Positions 18,480 to 31,267 of a stretch of DNA of 64,000 bases are shown here, piece by piece (the first letter of the stretch is position 1; each line of letters begins with the position of its first letter). Source of the stretch: Cryptomeria japonica. Its lineage: Eukaryota > Streptophyta > Pinopsida > Cupressales > Cupressaceae. The DNA is taken from NCBI RefSeq assembly GCF_030272615.1, contig NC_081414.1, positions 51,741,136 to 51,805,135 of the forward strand. Direction: 5' to 3'. Below the pieces are notes generated by a model. It was not told the origin of the DNA and made no database searches. It saw only the letters and a program-made list of their open reading frames with translations. Made by a program: the position numbers and the translations under genes.

Positions 18480-21425
18480 CTTGAGAGGTGCCATAACCCA
18501 AACTAGACAAGTGACAATTAGCTAAAATAGTTTCCTGCAAGCTTCTCATAATATGCATCGAAAGTTGGTGGCTCAACATTCCTTTCCCTTGAATGATCCT
18601 TTTGTTCCTCTCCAACTAGATATGTCATAAAATAAATGAAGGTCCTATGTCCTAGGCAATATGGAGAAAGGGGGCCTTGGCCAAATAGCCTCTCGCATGA
18701 TCCTAGAACTTAGGCAAAGAAGAAACATGGATGCAAGCATTCTACCAAACCCCCCACCAACAGTGCCATATTTTCCTCATGAAAGGGCAAGAGAAGAAAA
18801 TATGAGAAGATATTTCTTCACTTAGACTACAAAGGAAGCACAAAGAGGGACCAAGAAAACCTCTCCTTGTCAAATTATTCCATGTGAGACACTGGTTCCA
18901 AGCAACCAACCATAGAAATAAATTACATTTTGGCCAAGAGAAATGGTTTCAGAACTTCTTCCACTAGGTGACCCCCTCTCTCCCATACACTTGTTTGTCC
19001 AACTTCTGATAGCCCAAAGAGATAATGAATTTTCCTTTAGGGTCTGAACCCCAAGTAAGGGAAACCTTCTCCTCTAGATAACTACATGTCCTTCTAGATA
19101 AAATATTATAAAGCTCTTGCATGTCCTTATTTCTTCCTCTTGGAGGCCACTTGCTAGCCTATTTCCATCTAGTTAATTTCACTTGACCATTCCATTCATA
19201 AATTTTATACTCTTTCACTTTAATCCATCTTGCCTCCATGCAACTATCATATAGAAATCTTAGGTGAGAATAATTCGATATAATGGGTGGATACCTATCC
19301 CAGGAAGAAAACCAGAAGAGAGCTTCAAACCCTTTATTGTAGATCCAAAATAAACCATATTTAATTAGTTTGGCCCCACGTTTGAGAGTGCTCCAAATCA
19401 TAGACCCCTTGCCTTCAATGTTTTACCTAGGAACCTCATTACTTACAACACCATTCAAATACTTCAGCTTAAGAATCTTGGCCCAATCCTAATCTTGATA
19501 ACACCACCATCTCTAGTAGAGCTTAGTTGCCAAAAATTGGCTATTGAGGGTAGTCAGACAAAGGCCTAGACCCCCAGCCTATTTTGGTCTACAAACCGAA
19601 GTCCACTTGACCAAATTCCATTTCCTCATTGCTAAATTTCTAGCCCATAGGAATTGATGGGAGAGGGCATCAAATGCCTAGATGAAGCTAGAAGGGGAAG
19701 CCCACATAAAGCATATGTAAAGGATGAATTGGATAATAGACTTAAGGAGAGTAACACGTCCAACATGAGAAAGCCATCTATTAGTCCAATGAGAGACTCT
19801 CCTATGGAATTTATCCAATATATCTTGCCAAAACCTTTTTGAAATTGATCCAACAACAATAGGGATACCAAGATATATGAAGGGGAGAGAACTTGTCTAG
19901 AATTGAAGAATTCTCTCAATCCCGTTCTACTAGCCTAGGAGTGTTAAAGAAGAAAATTGATGACTTGTCCTCATTGATCCTTTGCCCTGAAGCATCCAAA
20001 TAAATATTGAGAGCCTTAAAATTAAGAGTCTCCTCAACTCTAGCCATTCTCATCAAGGCCATGTCATCCACAGACTGCAAATGTGAGTAAGGGGGGATTA
20101 TATTGCCCCAATTCTAACATATAATTAGTCCAGTCCTCACCTGAGATGTTATAAATCTCCCCAGTCCTTCAACTATCAAAATAAAGAGGTAAGGGGATAT
20201 AATATCATCTTGATGAAGGCCCCAAGAGGCTCCAAATAGCTCAGACGGTTCCCCATTAATAAGCACTAAGCAAGAGGCAGAATTGACACAACTCATGACC
20301 CACTTGATCCATTCTTAGCCAAAACAAAAAGAAGAAAGGATTTTGGACAAAAAGGTCCACTTGACCAGATCATACGCCTTAGCCATATCAAGCTCGATAA
20401 ACATAGACTTCTCTTTAGAACTTGCCATGGAATGAACAACCTTAGTTGCTACTAACACACCATCCAAAAATTTTCTTCCAATCACAAAACCCCCTTGTTC
20501 CTCTGAGAAGATGACTAAGCCATGGCTTAATCTCTCAACAATCAACTTAGTAATGAATTTATAAAAACATTGCATAAAGCAATAGGCCTAAAGAGATCCA
20601 AAGAGTCTGCATCTCCTCTTTTGGAATGACGACAAGAAAAGTAACATTCATGGACTTCATCATCTATTTATTTCTTTGAGATTCCAAAACTACCTCCAAG
20701 AGATCCATCCTAACCATATCCCAATACTCTTGAAAAAATTTTGTTGGGAAGCCATCTGGGCCAAGAGCCATACCCTTCTTCATTTGAAATACAATCCTTT
20801 CCAATTCCTCCATGGTGATAGTTTTGATTAAAGAGAAGGAATGCATTCCAAAATGAGATGATTGAAATAAGTGATTACCTTTTTGTCCATCGTTTGTGTT
20901 GATGGTCCCATTGGTTTCCCCAACATCAAAGCAATTGAGTGGAATACATCGTGTCTCCAAAATTCTAGTGGAAACCATGGGAGATGAATCCATATTGAAA
21001 CTTGAGATGATAGTTATTTTATGGGGTTGAAACCCACATTCCATGGCTTCAAAAAAAGCCCAACATGATTGTAGAAATAGGGCCCCCCTTCGAAAACCTT
21101 GTTTTGGTTTGACAAATTTGAGAAAGCCACCAAAAAGTAACTATTCACTACCATCATTATGTCTATCTCTCCCTCTAGATTCCACAATTTACAGGTCCAA
21201 GACTCGAATACCCATTAAATTGCATATCAGAACATGGTTGGATAAATAATTAACATCCTCACCAATTGACTTTGGTTGGATAACAAGAACTGATCTATAA
21301 TCACTTCTTACAAGGTATCCATTTACCTTAGAAGGTTGAAAATCACCATTAAAAGAAGGATTCTCTTTCAGAATTCCATTAAATTAACCAACACCCACAT
21401 TATCTACTATTTTGAAAGAGGAAGA
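18480..21425 (-). pseudogene. LINE (L1-type) 3' portion, decayed
   Basis: Minus-strand pieces in several frames give an ordered non-LTR reverse transcriptase. Near 20750 there is G-P-D-G-F-P...F-F-Q-E-Y-W-D. Near 20370-20550 there are the E-E-Q-G-G-F-V-I-G-R and D-M-A-K-A-Y-D motifs. Near 20170-20220 there is a S-P-Y-L-F-I-L block where the family has G-D-P-L-S-P-Y. Near 19500-19850 there is the C-terminal L-S-H-V-G-R region and a G-G-L-G motif, and around 18700-18900 a zinc-binding-like tail. An ORF1-like segment (21045-21425) joins almost directly to RT, so the endonuclease domain seems deleted. Frameshifts and stops are numerous. The 5' part lies beyond the copia insertion, at 28492-28930. 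Confidence 0.8.
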
Positions 21426-22593
21426 TGATGAATCAATGATGAATAGTTAGTACCAAACCGGTACTGAGAGGGGGGGGGGTGAATCAGTACTGAGAAAAAC
21501 ACTTTTCCTTGAACTGGTTTGACTGAAAACACTGCACTTGACTAGAAAGCAATAACACCGGTCTAAACCAGATTACTACCGGTTAAACATAGTGAAAGAC
21601 ATAAACCGGTAACTCAGCTTTCCACACAATCTAACCTTGTTAGAGGATTTTAAGAACTCAATGATTTTTAGTCACCCTGTTAAAGGATTTACAACAAGCC
21701 AGTTAAAGCTACCTTGTTAAAGTATTTTCCAACTGTTGAAGTGGTTAGGGGTCAATAGGTATTACAATGATCTGGTAACAACACTCAATGCCAATGCAGA
21801 TCCACTTTAGTTCCTTCCTTCTACACTCACACTTTGTAGGTATCTATTCTCTTATCTGGTCTAGCAAGAATCACGTATCTTTGCACTTAGATACACACAC
21901 AACATTTGCCAACAACCTCAACATGAAAAACAACATCGACCTTATAGGAAATGGATAGGTCGATAGCATAAACCCTAAAACCTAATCATTTAGGTTAAGC
22001 AATTCAGTCGGTTCAATCCTAACCGTTGATCATATTGCATTGATTACAACAGTCTTGAACAGATCTCAAGACATTCTCCAATGTTCGTTCTTCACTGCTT
22101 CTTGGAGGCTAAAAACCCATCACGCATTCTCCACCATTTATAGAGACTTCGCACATTCCCGAGGTAGACAGGATCAATTTCCTTCATGCAAGATCCTTCA
22201 CGCACACAAGGCTGACGTGGCAACACAATCTATTCTTCATTACAATGCTAACTCATCACACAATGTCATCGGTTGAATCACATAGGCATAGAACACTTCA
22301 ACCAGAAACCCTGAAGCTAAGACTACCAACCGGTAGTCATACCATATGAAACCTTGATACAAAATATTCCATATACCGGTTCACATTCCAACATACCAGT
22401 TCACTTTTTCACATATACCGGTTCACATTTCAACATACCGGTTCACTTGGACAAACATACTGCTTCACTTTTTCACATATACCAGTTCTCTTGCAATTGC
22501 TTACTTCAATATACCGGTTCACTCTTCATCATATTGACATCAATGACAACATACAATATCATCATGTCAACATACTCTGCACATATGCCAACA
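21426..22593 (-). repeat. Copia 3' LTR (1168 bp)
   Basis: This is the downstream LTR, starting TGTTGGCATATG and ending TTCATCA on the minus strand. It has a TATAAATG box at 22135-22142 and lacks an internal block of about 345 bp that is present in the other LTR. Most of the rest aligns closely. Confidence 0.88.
22369..22525. repeat. Degenerate ATACCGGTTCAC repeat array in LTR
   Basis: Seven variants of ATACCGGTTCAC occur at irregular 15-30 bp spacing near the outer end of the LTR (U3). The core ACCGGT is palindromic. A more mutated version occupies 28262-28420 in the other LTR. It may be a cis-regulatory array. Confidence 0.65.
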
Positions 22594-22760
22594 ATCTCCC
22601 CCTTTGGCATTGATGGCAATATACAAAGATATCTCTAAGCTTCACATCTTCTCCCCCAATACTGCAGATATCTTCTCTGCTTCACATCTTCTCCCCCTTT
22701 GACAATAATGCCAAGGTGAAGGCATAAACATCTATGTTCTACTATGCTACTCCCCCTAAG
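22594..22760 (-). other. Copia polypurine tract and tract repeats
   Basis: The minus strand carries AAAGGGGGAGAT against the LTR at 22594-22605. Further GGGGGAG-type tracts lie near 22650, 22690 and 22750. Only the first is positioned for plus-strand priming. Multiple tracts of this kind are a described trait of Sireviruses. Confidence 0.7.
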
Positions 22761-22836
22761 GAGTAGCATCCTTCAACACACCAATCCTGAGAAAAATTAA
22801 TCAATGTAAGCCCTGATTGATGTGGAGCACACACCT

Positions 22837-24529
22837 TTAGTTCACCTCTTGAAGGGGAAACACCCCTAATTCACCTCTCAAATAGGTAAAGGTAGCCTTC
22901 GGTGGAGGCTTGGTGAATATGTCTGCTAACTGATCCTTACTGGAAACATGTTCCAGTACAACTTCTTTGTTCTGAACCTTTTCTCTTAAGAAATGATACT
23001 TAAGCTCAAAGTGATTCATTCTAGAATGTAAAACCGGATTCTTGGAGATGTTAATCGCACTTGTATTATCACAAAATATACTCACCAGTTCAGATATAGG
23101 AACTTTGAAGCCATTTAATACATGCTTCATCCAAATTGTTTGGGTGCAGTTCATAAATGCTGCAACATACTCCACTTCTATTGTAGACTGAGAGATACAA
23201 CTCTATTTCTTACTCATACATGAGAATAGTCTTCCACCAAGAAAGAATGCACCACCAGTTGTGCTCTTCCGGTCATCCATATTACTAGCCCAGTCAGCAT
23301 CTATAAACACTTTCAGGTTGAAATCATTACTGTATGGATACCATAATCCATAGTCAATAGTTCCCTTCAGATATCTCAAAATCCGCTTGACTGCTACCAA
23401 GTGGGATTCTCTTGGGCTTTTCTGGAACTCTGCAGCAATGCCCACTGCATGTGCAATGTCTGGTCTGTTATGTACTACATAGTGTAATTTACCAATCATT
23501 GATCGGTATTGCTTCTCATTTACCAACCCTGAGTCATCCTCTTTGGATAATTTACAACCGATCACCATTGGTGTACCAACCGGTTTGCTGTCTTCCATGC
23601 CAAAGGTCTTCAACACCTCTGACATATTTGGACTAAGTGATAAAGATTCCATCTTTAACTTGTTGAATCTGTAGTCCAATGAAGAACTTAATCTCCCCTA
23701 TAAGTGACATCTCAAACTCCTTTTTCATCTCATCTGCAATGACAAAGATTATGTCATCAACAAATACCTCACAGATCAAAATCTGATCTTCTTCTGACTT
23801 TAAGTAGATATTACTATGCTCACTTGTTCTCTCAAATCCTATCTTCACAAGATGGGAGTGCAAGCGTTCATACCATGCTCTAGGTGTTTGCTTTAGTCCA
23901 TACAAGGCCTTATATAGCCTACACACCATGTCACTGTCTTTTGATATGGCAAAACCATCTGGTTGCTTTGTATACACCTCCTCTTCTAGTATTCCATTCA
24001 GGAATGCAAACTTTACATCCATTTGATATTCTTTGAATCCCTTGAATGCTACATATGCAAGAAGCATACGAACTCCTTCCAATTTGGCTACTAGAGCAAA
24101 GGTTTCTCCATAGTCTTCTACTTCTTCTTGGGCATATCCTTTACACACCAATCTAGCTTTGTTTCTAACCACTGAGCCATCTTCATTCAACTTATTTCTG
24201 AAAACCCATTTGGTGCCAATGACATTTTTATGCTCTAGTCTGGGTACCAAAGACCATGTACCATTCTTTTCTATCTGGTCAAGTTCCTCTTCCATTGCCT
24301 TGATCCAGTCTTCATCTTTATGTGCCTCTTTGAATGTTTTAGGCTCAAATTCAGAGATCATGCAAGAGTTTTCTTTGATCTTTCTTCTTGTAAGAATTCC
24401 TGCATCCTTGTCTCCTATGATCTGCTTTCGATCATGATTCAGCTTTACATACCTAGGAATGATCTTAGTTGTTTCCTCTTGCTTTTTTTCTTCATCCTCA
24501 TCTTCATCAACATCAACATCCACCGGTGT
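22837..24529 (-). pseudogene. Copia reverse transcriptase-RNase H, broken
   Basis: This continues the same polyprotein. RT shows [18 protein letters not shown], a [10 protein letters not shown] box (family D-V-K-S/T-A-F-L-N-G) and F-V-D-D (family Y-V-D-D). A TAG at 23633-23635 and a frameshift near 23620 split it. RNase H follows in the next frame with D-A-D-W-A, a TAG at 23203-23205, S-T-I-E-V-E-Y and D-N-T-S-A-I, ending at 22837. Confidence 0.88.
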
Positions 24530-26902
24530 AGGAGCACTGTTACTGGTGCTTGGTTGTTTTGCAACTGGTTCCCAGAAGGTTACTACTGGTTCATCTCCTA
24601 CTTGCTCACTATCGGTTTCCTCAGATTTCTCAGAGGTTTCATCAACTCTAACATTGATGCTTTCAACAATTCTCTGAGTCCTATTGTTGAAACATTTGAG
24701 AGCTTTGCTCTTTGTGGAATACCCTAGAAATATTCCCTCATCACATTTAGCATCAAACTTGCTCTAATGTTCACTCCTCTTGATATAACATCTACTACCA
24801 AACACTCTGAAGTAGCTTACCACTGGTGTCTTACCGGTCCAATACTCATAAGGTGTTTTATCCTTACCGTTTTTGATGAGTACCTGGTTCATTGTGTAGA
24901 CTGCAGTGCTCACCACTTCTCTCCAAAAGGTGTGAGCAACTTTTCCTTAGATCAACATAGTTCTAGCTGCTTCAACCATAGTCCGGTCGTTTCTCTCTGC
25001 TAGGCCATTCTGTTGTGGAGTCTGGGGGGCAGACAGTTGCCTCTTGATGACATTCTCTTCACAGTATTTGTTGATTTCACAGGAAGTGAATTCTCCTCCT
25101 TGATCAGTTCTTAAGCACTTAATCCTCTTACTGCTTTCTTTTTCTACAAGTGCTCTGAAGGCTTTGAACTTTCCAAACGCTTCAGATTTGTTCTTCAAGA
25201 ATGTGACCCACATCATTCTTGAGCCATCATTAGTAAGAATCATAAAATACCTATCTCCCTGCACACTCCTAGTTTTCATAGGACCACACAAATCAATATG
25301 CACAAGATCAAGTAAATTGTTTGCAGTGAAAGGTTTACCTTGGAAGGTTGAGGAAGACATTTTACCTAGTTGGCACTCTCTGCACAAAGTATTCTCTAGT
25401 TTGCTCAGCATAGGCAGTCCTCTAACTGCCTTGATCTTACTAGCCTTCACAATACTACCAAAGTTTACATGGCAGAGTCTTCTATGCCATATCCAACTAT
25501 CCTCAAACTTAGCCATTAGACATGTACTAACATTAGCATTTAGCTGAAATAGGTTACCTTTGGTCTGCATATCGGTAGCCATCAGTTCACCATTCTTTCC
25601 TTTGATTTTGCACACTCCATTTCTGAATTCCAGAGTGAGTCCATTATTATTCAGTTGAGCAACACTCAAAAGGTTGTGCCTGAGACCTTCTACCCGATAC
25701 ACATTGTCAGAATTGCTTCTTCCATTTAGAGAGATGGACCCTCTACCTTTTACCATACATGGTGCATCATTACCAAAATGAACCACACCACCATCATACT
25801 CTTCCAGAGATAGAAACTTACTTCGGTCACCAGTCATATGGTGAGAACAACCCTTGTCAATAATACACTCATTGGAATTATCAAAGCAGGAGACAAGAGC
25901 CTTCTTGTCTGACACATCTTCCTTGACCACTACAAACACAATATCTTCATTTTCTTCATCTTTTGATTCCTCATCAGTGACACCTTCATCAACTGCTACA
26001 AAACAGTTTCTCCGGTTTCCTCTTTTGAACTTCTTGAACCTCTCTGGTTTATCCTTGTTGTCACCCTTAGGGCACTTTACAACAATGTGTTCTATTCGGT
26101 TACAAGAAAACAATTTCAAAGGAAGCTTACCTCTGTATTTACCAGTCCCCTTGGGATGTCTCTTGGCAAGAAGAGCTTCAAATTCCATCAAGATCTCCTC
26201 ATCATCCATTTCTCTACTTTGTCTTGGTTCACCACTGGTACTAGCTTCTTTGCCTTTTCTAGATGGTGCAACAGATGCTTTGAAGGCTGATTCAGTCTTC
26301 TGAATACTACCATCATAATTATTTAGCTCATAAGCTGTTAACTTTGCAATGATGGAGTCCAGGGATACCTTTGTCTTGTCTATAGACCTCAACTCCTGAA
26401 TAGAAGTAACCCTTATTGCATAGACTGGTAATAAGGATCTCAAAACTTTGCTAACAATAGTGGAATCTTCCATTTTACCACCTGCACTCTTGATATTTCC
26501 AACAACAGTTTTGATTCTTATTCCATATTTTTGAATGGTCTCTCCTTCAACCATCCGCATTTCTTCAAACTTTCCCCTAAGGCTTTCTTCCTTAGCTTGT
26601 TTCACATGCTCATCACCGCCATAGATATTCTCAAGGGCATCCCATACTTCTTTGGGATTCTCTTTGTCCTAAACATCAATAAACTCAATGTCAAATAAAT
26701 TGCTAATTAGGGCTTCCATGACTTGCCCATTTTCCCGAATCTCTCTCTTTTGATCATCAGTGAGAGTACCAGTAGGGATAACATAAGCATTCTCAACATA
26801 GCTCCAATGTTGAGCACCCATGCTTCTGATGTATATCTTCATTCTGTCCTTCCATATTTTAAAGTTGTCTCTGTTGAACTTTGGACCTTCCCTCTTCACC
26901 AT
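24530..26902 (-). pseudogene. Copia gag-protease-integrase, broken
   Basis: A single minus-strand frame from the ATG at 26902 encodes a UBN2-type gag, then a knuckle-like segment near 26070-26110 in which the first Cys is lost. The protease follows, with D-K-G where the family has D-S-G (near 25850). Integrase has its HHCC segment (H-R-R-L-C-H...C-R-E-C) near 25380-25480, then core residues through Q-Q-N-G-L-A-E-R-N. In-frame stops lie at 26669-26671 (TAG), 24947-24949 (TAA) and 24764-24766 (TAG). With the protease active site and frame both damaged, the product cannot be functional. Lengths otherwise fit a normal copia polyprotein. Confidence 0.88.
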
Positions 26903-26959
26903 TAGAGTAGGATCTTTACTTCAAGCGGTTAAGCTTACAACATAGAGGACCTGGAGGAT

Positions 26960-26971
26960 GCTCTGATACCA
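26960..26971 (-). other. Copia primer-binding site
   Basis: TGGTATCAGAGC on the minus strand, two bases inside the LTR, is complementary to initiator methionine tRNA. Confidence 0.9.
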
Positions 26972-26973
26972 AT

Positions 26974-28486
26974 TGATGAATCAATGATGAACAGTTAGTA
27001 TCAAACCGGTACTGGGGGGGGTGAATCAGTACTGAGAAAAACACTTTTCCTTGAACCGGTTTTACTGAAAACACTGCACTTGACTGGCAAGCAATAACAC
27101 CAGTCTAAACCATATTACTACTGGTTAAACACAATAAAAGACATAAACCAGTAACTCAACTTTCCACACAATCTAACATCTTATTTCCTCTTCACCCATA
27201 TGCATACACTAGTAATACTTTAATAGAAATGTAAAGACTTATAGGTTCAACATGCTTTACTGCTTAACAGAGAATAACAAAGCATCACATGAAAAGCATC
27301 ACACATAACACACATATTTTTCACGTGGAAACCCAACTTGGAAAAACCACGATGGGGATGATTACCCACAAGCTGTTCTTTGAACCCTTTTGAAGTCCGC
27401 TTTGTTAGGAGCCTAGTCCGGTTAAAGACTTTACAATAGATTATGTTAGGAACCGATCCTGCTAGGGATCACCCAGTTAAGGGATGGCTAACATACCCGG
27501 TTAAGGGTTAAACCTTGTTAAAGGTTACCTTGTCAGAGGATTTTAAGAACTCAATGATTTTGAGTCACCATGTTAAAGGATTTATAGCAAGTCGGTTAAA
27601 GCTACCCTGTTAAGGGATTTTCCAACTATTGAAGTAGTTAGGGGTCAATAGGTATTACAATGATCTGGTAACAACACTCAATGCCAATGCAGATCTGCTT
27701 TAGTTCCTTCCTTCTGCACTTACACTCTGCAGGTATCTATTCTCTTATCTGGTCTGGCAAGAATCATGTATCTTTGCACTTAGATACACGCACAACATTT
27801 GCCAAGAACCTCAACATGAAAAACAACATTGAACTTATAGGAAACAGATAGGTCGGTAGCATAAACCCTGAACCCTAATCATAGAGGTTAAGCAATTCAG
27901 TCAATTCAATCCTAACCGTTGATCATATTGCACTGATTACAACAGTCTTGAATAGATCTCAAGACGTTCTCCAATGTTTGTTCTTCACCACTTCTTGGAG
28001 TCTGATAACCCATCACGTGTTCTCCACCGTTTACAGAGACTTTGCATATTCCCGAGGTAGATAGGATCATTTTCCTTCATGCAAGATCCTTCACGCACAC
28101 AAGGCTGACGTGGCAACATAATCTGTTCTTCATTACAATGCTAACTCATCACACAATGTCATCGGTTGAATCACATAGGCATAGAACACTTCAACCGGAA
28201 ACCTTGAAGCTAAGACTACCAACCGGTAGTCATACCATATGAAACCTTGATACAAAACATTCCATATATTGGTTCACATTCCAACATACAGGTTCACTTT
28301 TTCACATATACCAGTTCACATTTCAACATACTAGTTCACTTGGACAAACATACCGCTTCACTTTTTCACATATACCGGTTCTCTTGCAAGTGCTTACTTC
28401 AATAGACCGGTTCACTCTTCATCATATTGACATCAATGACAACATACAATATCATCATGTCAACATACTCTGCACATATGCCAATA
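26974..28486 (-). repeat. Copia 5' LTR (1513 bp)
   Basis: This is the upstream LTR in element orientation. It starts TATTGGCAT (ancestrally TGTTGG, as in the other LTR) and ends TTCATCA. It keeps about 345 bp (roughly 27170-27520) that the other LTR lacks. The TATA position is changed (TGTAAACG where the other LTR reads TATAAATG). Confidence 0.88.
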
Positions 28487-28491
28487 GAAGA

Positions 28492-28930
28492 ACCCCCCAC
28501 TACTATCTCCTTGAATGTCAATTTTAGATTTGAAGAAGGTGCAACATGTAGCGCCATACAAGCCAAAAAGCAAGATCACCACACCCTGCACTCGAATAAA
28601 GGATGCATCAAAAAACCAAGCTCACTGGATCACACAAAGACACAACACTTCCCAAAAGGAAGAGGGCTATCAAAAACCCCTCACCCGCGCGATACTTTCA
28701 ACAAGACACTGACTAAATAAAATAAAAGAAAAAGAAAGAGGGCATTGCAAACCCTCACCCTCTCAACAGACCAACGCCCCCCACACATGCACCCCTATCA
28801 AATGAAAAAACCCCCCTTAACTCAACAAAATAACAAAAGAATCAGGAAAAAACGTGAGGCAGGGCCTCATGGCCCTAGCCTGCAAGCGCACACCAAGCTC
28901 TCCGTAGCCGTCTTCACCATCCTGTATCCA
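28492..28930 (-). pseudogene. LINE 5' leader and ORF1 start
   Basis: This is the upstream part of the LINE found at 18480-21425. On the minus strand an ATG at 28557 opens a frame of about 24 codons that stops only because the copia element begins at 28486. The same frame continues at 21425 when the element and one copy of GAAGA are removed. Upstream lies a purine/G-rich leader (GGGTGAGGGG type) suited to a LINE 5' UTR. The outer border is approximate. Confidence 0.6.
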
Positions 28931-29155
28931 ACTTTTATTTCCCTTTGTAATTTTGATTTTACTTGAAACATGAGTTTTTTTTTTGTTCTATTCAAATATA
29001 GTATTCTTGGGAACACATTTTATATATTTCTTCAAGATTTTATATTAGGACAAGCCTCTTCAATTTTTGAAATAATCCACAGTTCCCATGACACCTTATC
29101 CAATCACATGATTTTTTGTATAACTCAATAATGTAGTCTTAAATAGTTATCCTTG

Positions 29156-29569
29156 TGTTGTGCACCTAGGGATATGATATTATAATATATTGTGGCGGAT
29201 AACAAGTTGACATTTGATACACATCCATTAAGTTACTTATGTTGGTTCACATGAAAAAAATGTTTAATTAATCATATTAGGTAATGGATAGTCCTTCATT
29301 GGGATTGCCCTCCATTAGATTATTGGAATAAGGTCTATATAAAGAGGCGGATATCATTGTAAGGATATCTATTAGGGTTCTCTTGGAGATATAACATGTA
29401 ATGGATTCCATCATAAGGAGTATTGTATGGTGTTACCCTACCTCAAGGTTTTATTCTATTTTTATATATATTATATATTGGGGCATCTTGGCCCACAAAA
29501 TCCTTTTTTGTTGCATGAGACTATCTTCTACATGACATTATTTCATTATTACATTTTGGGATCTTATCA
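29156..29569 (+). repeat. 5' LTR of small element
   Basis: It aligns with 31268-31689 over its whole length with many substitutions and small indels, so the insertion is old. A TATATAAA box lies at 29336-29343. Confidence 0.8.
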
Positions 29570-31267
29570 AGTGGTAGCAAACTATGATTTGGAAAAAGGT
29601 GAGAACAAAACACTAACTTTTGAAGATTTTCCTTTATCTTTCAAATGGATTTTTTTTTTATGATTCAAATACTGAAGTTGAAGGATCATATAAGTGAGTT
29701 ACTGTAATTGTCATTAATGGCATAGTATGATGGTTAAAATATGGTGTTGTGGTTCTTTACACCAAGGTTTAAAATTGTATTAAGGTAAAATTAGTAAGTT
29801 TTCATGTTGGTGGTGAGGTCCCCTCTCTGTGGTCTCACCAATTTATAGCTCCAATAAAAAATGTTTACCTCAAAATTAAAAAAATACAATGAGTAGTTAT
29901 AGATTTATGATTTTCTTAGGAATTTTCTTTCTAAGATAGATGTATCAAGAATTTTTTTTCATAATTTTATTTTTTTGGAAATCTTGCCAAATTTCATTAG
30001 GTGCCTATTATTTGTATGTTTATTTTTGAGGTAAAAAATAGTAGAAAATGACTCAATCAAAGTTGGGCATATAGTGAAAATCAAGAAACAATAATTTCAA
30101 TGGTAACCCCGGTTTTAATGGAAGTGGAGATGTGTTAAATGGTGGCTTCAAATTAAAATACCTAGTGGGTCAAGCCATGCAAAACAATTTATATTTTTGG
30201 AAGATTATGAGTTGAGGCTAATATTTGGTTTGTGCCATTACATTAAAGAACATTTCTACTTGGGAAAAATTCAAATATGGGTTCTTTGATACATAGGCAT
30301 AATGAGAAATGATATGAGGGAAAGAGGATGATCGAGAGAATACAAAGGATACAATTACATGCACTTTAGTCCTAAGGAAGCAAGACTTAATCCTTCAATT
30401 TTATGGAACAAGTATAACTTAATCAACATGGAATTAGTAAATTAAGTATAGGTACAAGAAAATCACATCAAGGATAGTTAAATAGTAGTTAAGGATATTC
30501 AAATATTTGAATATTTGAAGTCTTCTATGAAAAAATGTGTTCTTGTTAAAAAATATGTTCTTTAGATATGGATAGTTTGGATACTATTGTTGGTTATCCT
30601 TAGTTATAATATTTGAGAAATGCAAACATTAGTGTAAAATGAAGTTCATGAAGCTTTGGTATAAGAATAAAAAAGTTACATTATAGTATATTACACATAA
30701 TGAGGTCCAAAGGAAAGCAAAGGAAGAGAAAGTTAAAGAATCTATTGAATATAGCATCATTAAATCAAAGGATATACAATAAGATCAAGATGTAGAGAAA
30801 TAATAGGAGTCAAGTAATCATTTGTACGAGACAAAGAAATGTGTGACAAAAAATAGTAAATAATTAGAGAAGCTTTTAGTGATATAAAATAGTGCAGTAT
30901 ATAGGCATCCAAATCATTGTGTGATGTAAGAATCATGGATGCATGACAAAATAGGGAATCAACAAGAAAACCACTATGGATCTACATGAAATGAAAGGAA
31001 CAACTATAAAAATCATTACCATCAAAGAAGTTATGCATATTCATGACATAAAAGGTGGAATTACTATGATAAATAATGAAATAATATGGGTGCAACAAAA
31101 TGTAGATCGAGGATTCAACCTAGGTACTATTAAGCTAAAATGACTACAAATATTAACTATGGATGGTTGGATGATTTATCATGGCATACTATTTGTAACG
31201 AATTAAGACAATACTATTGGGTCTCTTCTTATGTTTTGGATATGCAACATGTAAAGCAAGGATGGCA

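Larger units (their letters stand above)
21426..28486 (-). mobile_element. Ty1/copia retrotransposon, Sirevirus-like, decayed
   Basis: This element is 7061 bp and flanked by GAAGA (21421-21425 and 28487-28491). LTRs are 21426-22593 (downstream) and 26974-28486 (upstream), with an iMet primer site beside the upstream LTR and polypurine tracts beside the downstream one. Coding order on the minus strand is gag, protease, integrase, RT, RNase H, which defines copia. Several stops and at least one frameshift make it inactive. Repeated polypurine tracts before the 3' LTR resemble those described for Sireviruses. It sits inside a LINE. Confidence 0.9.
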
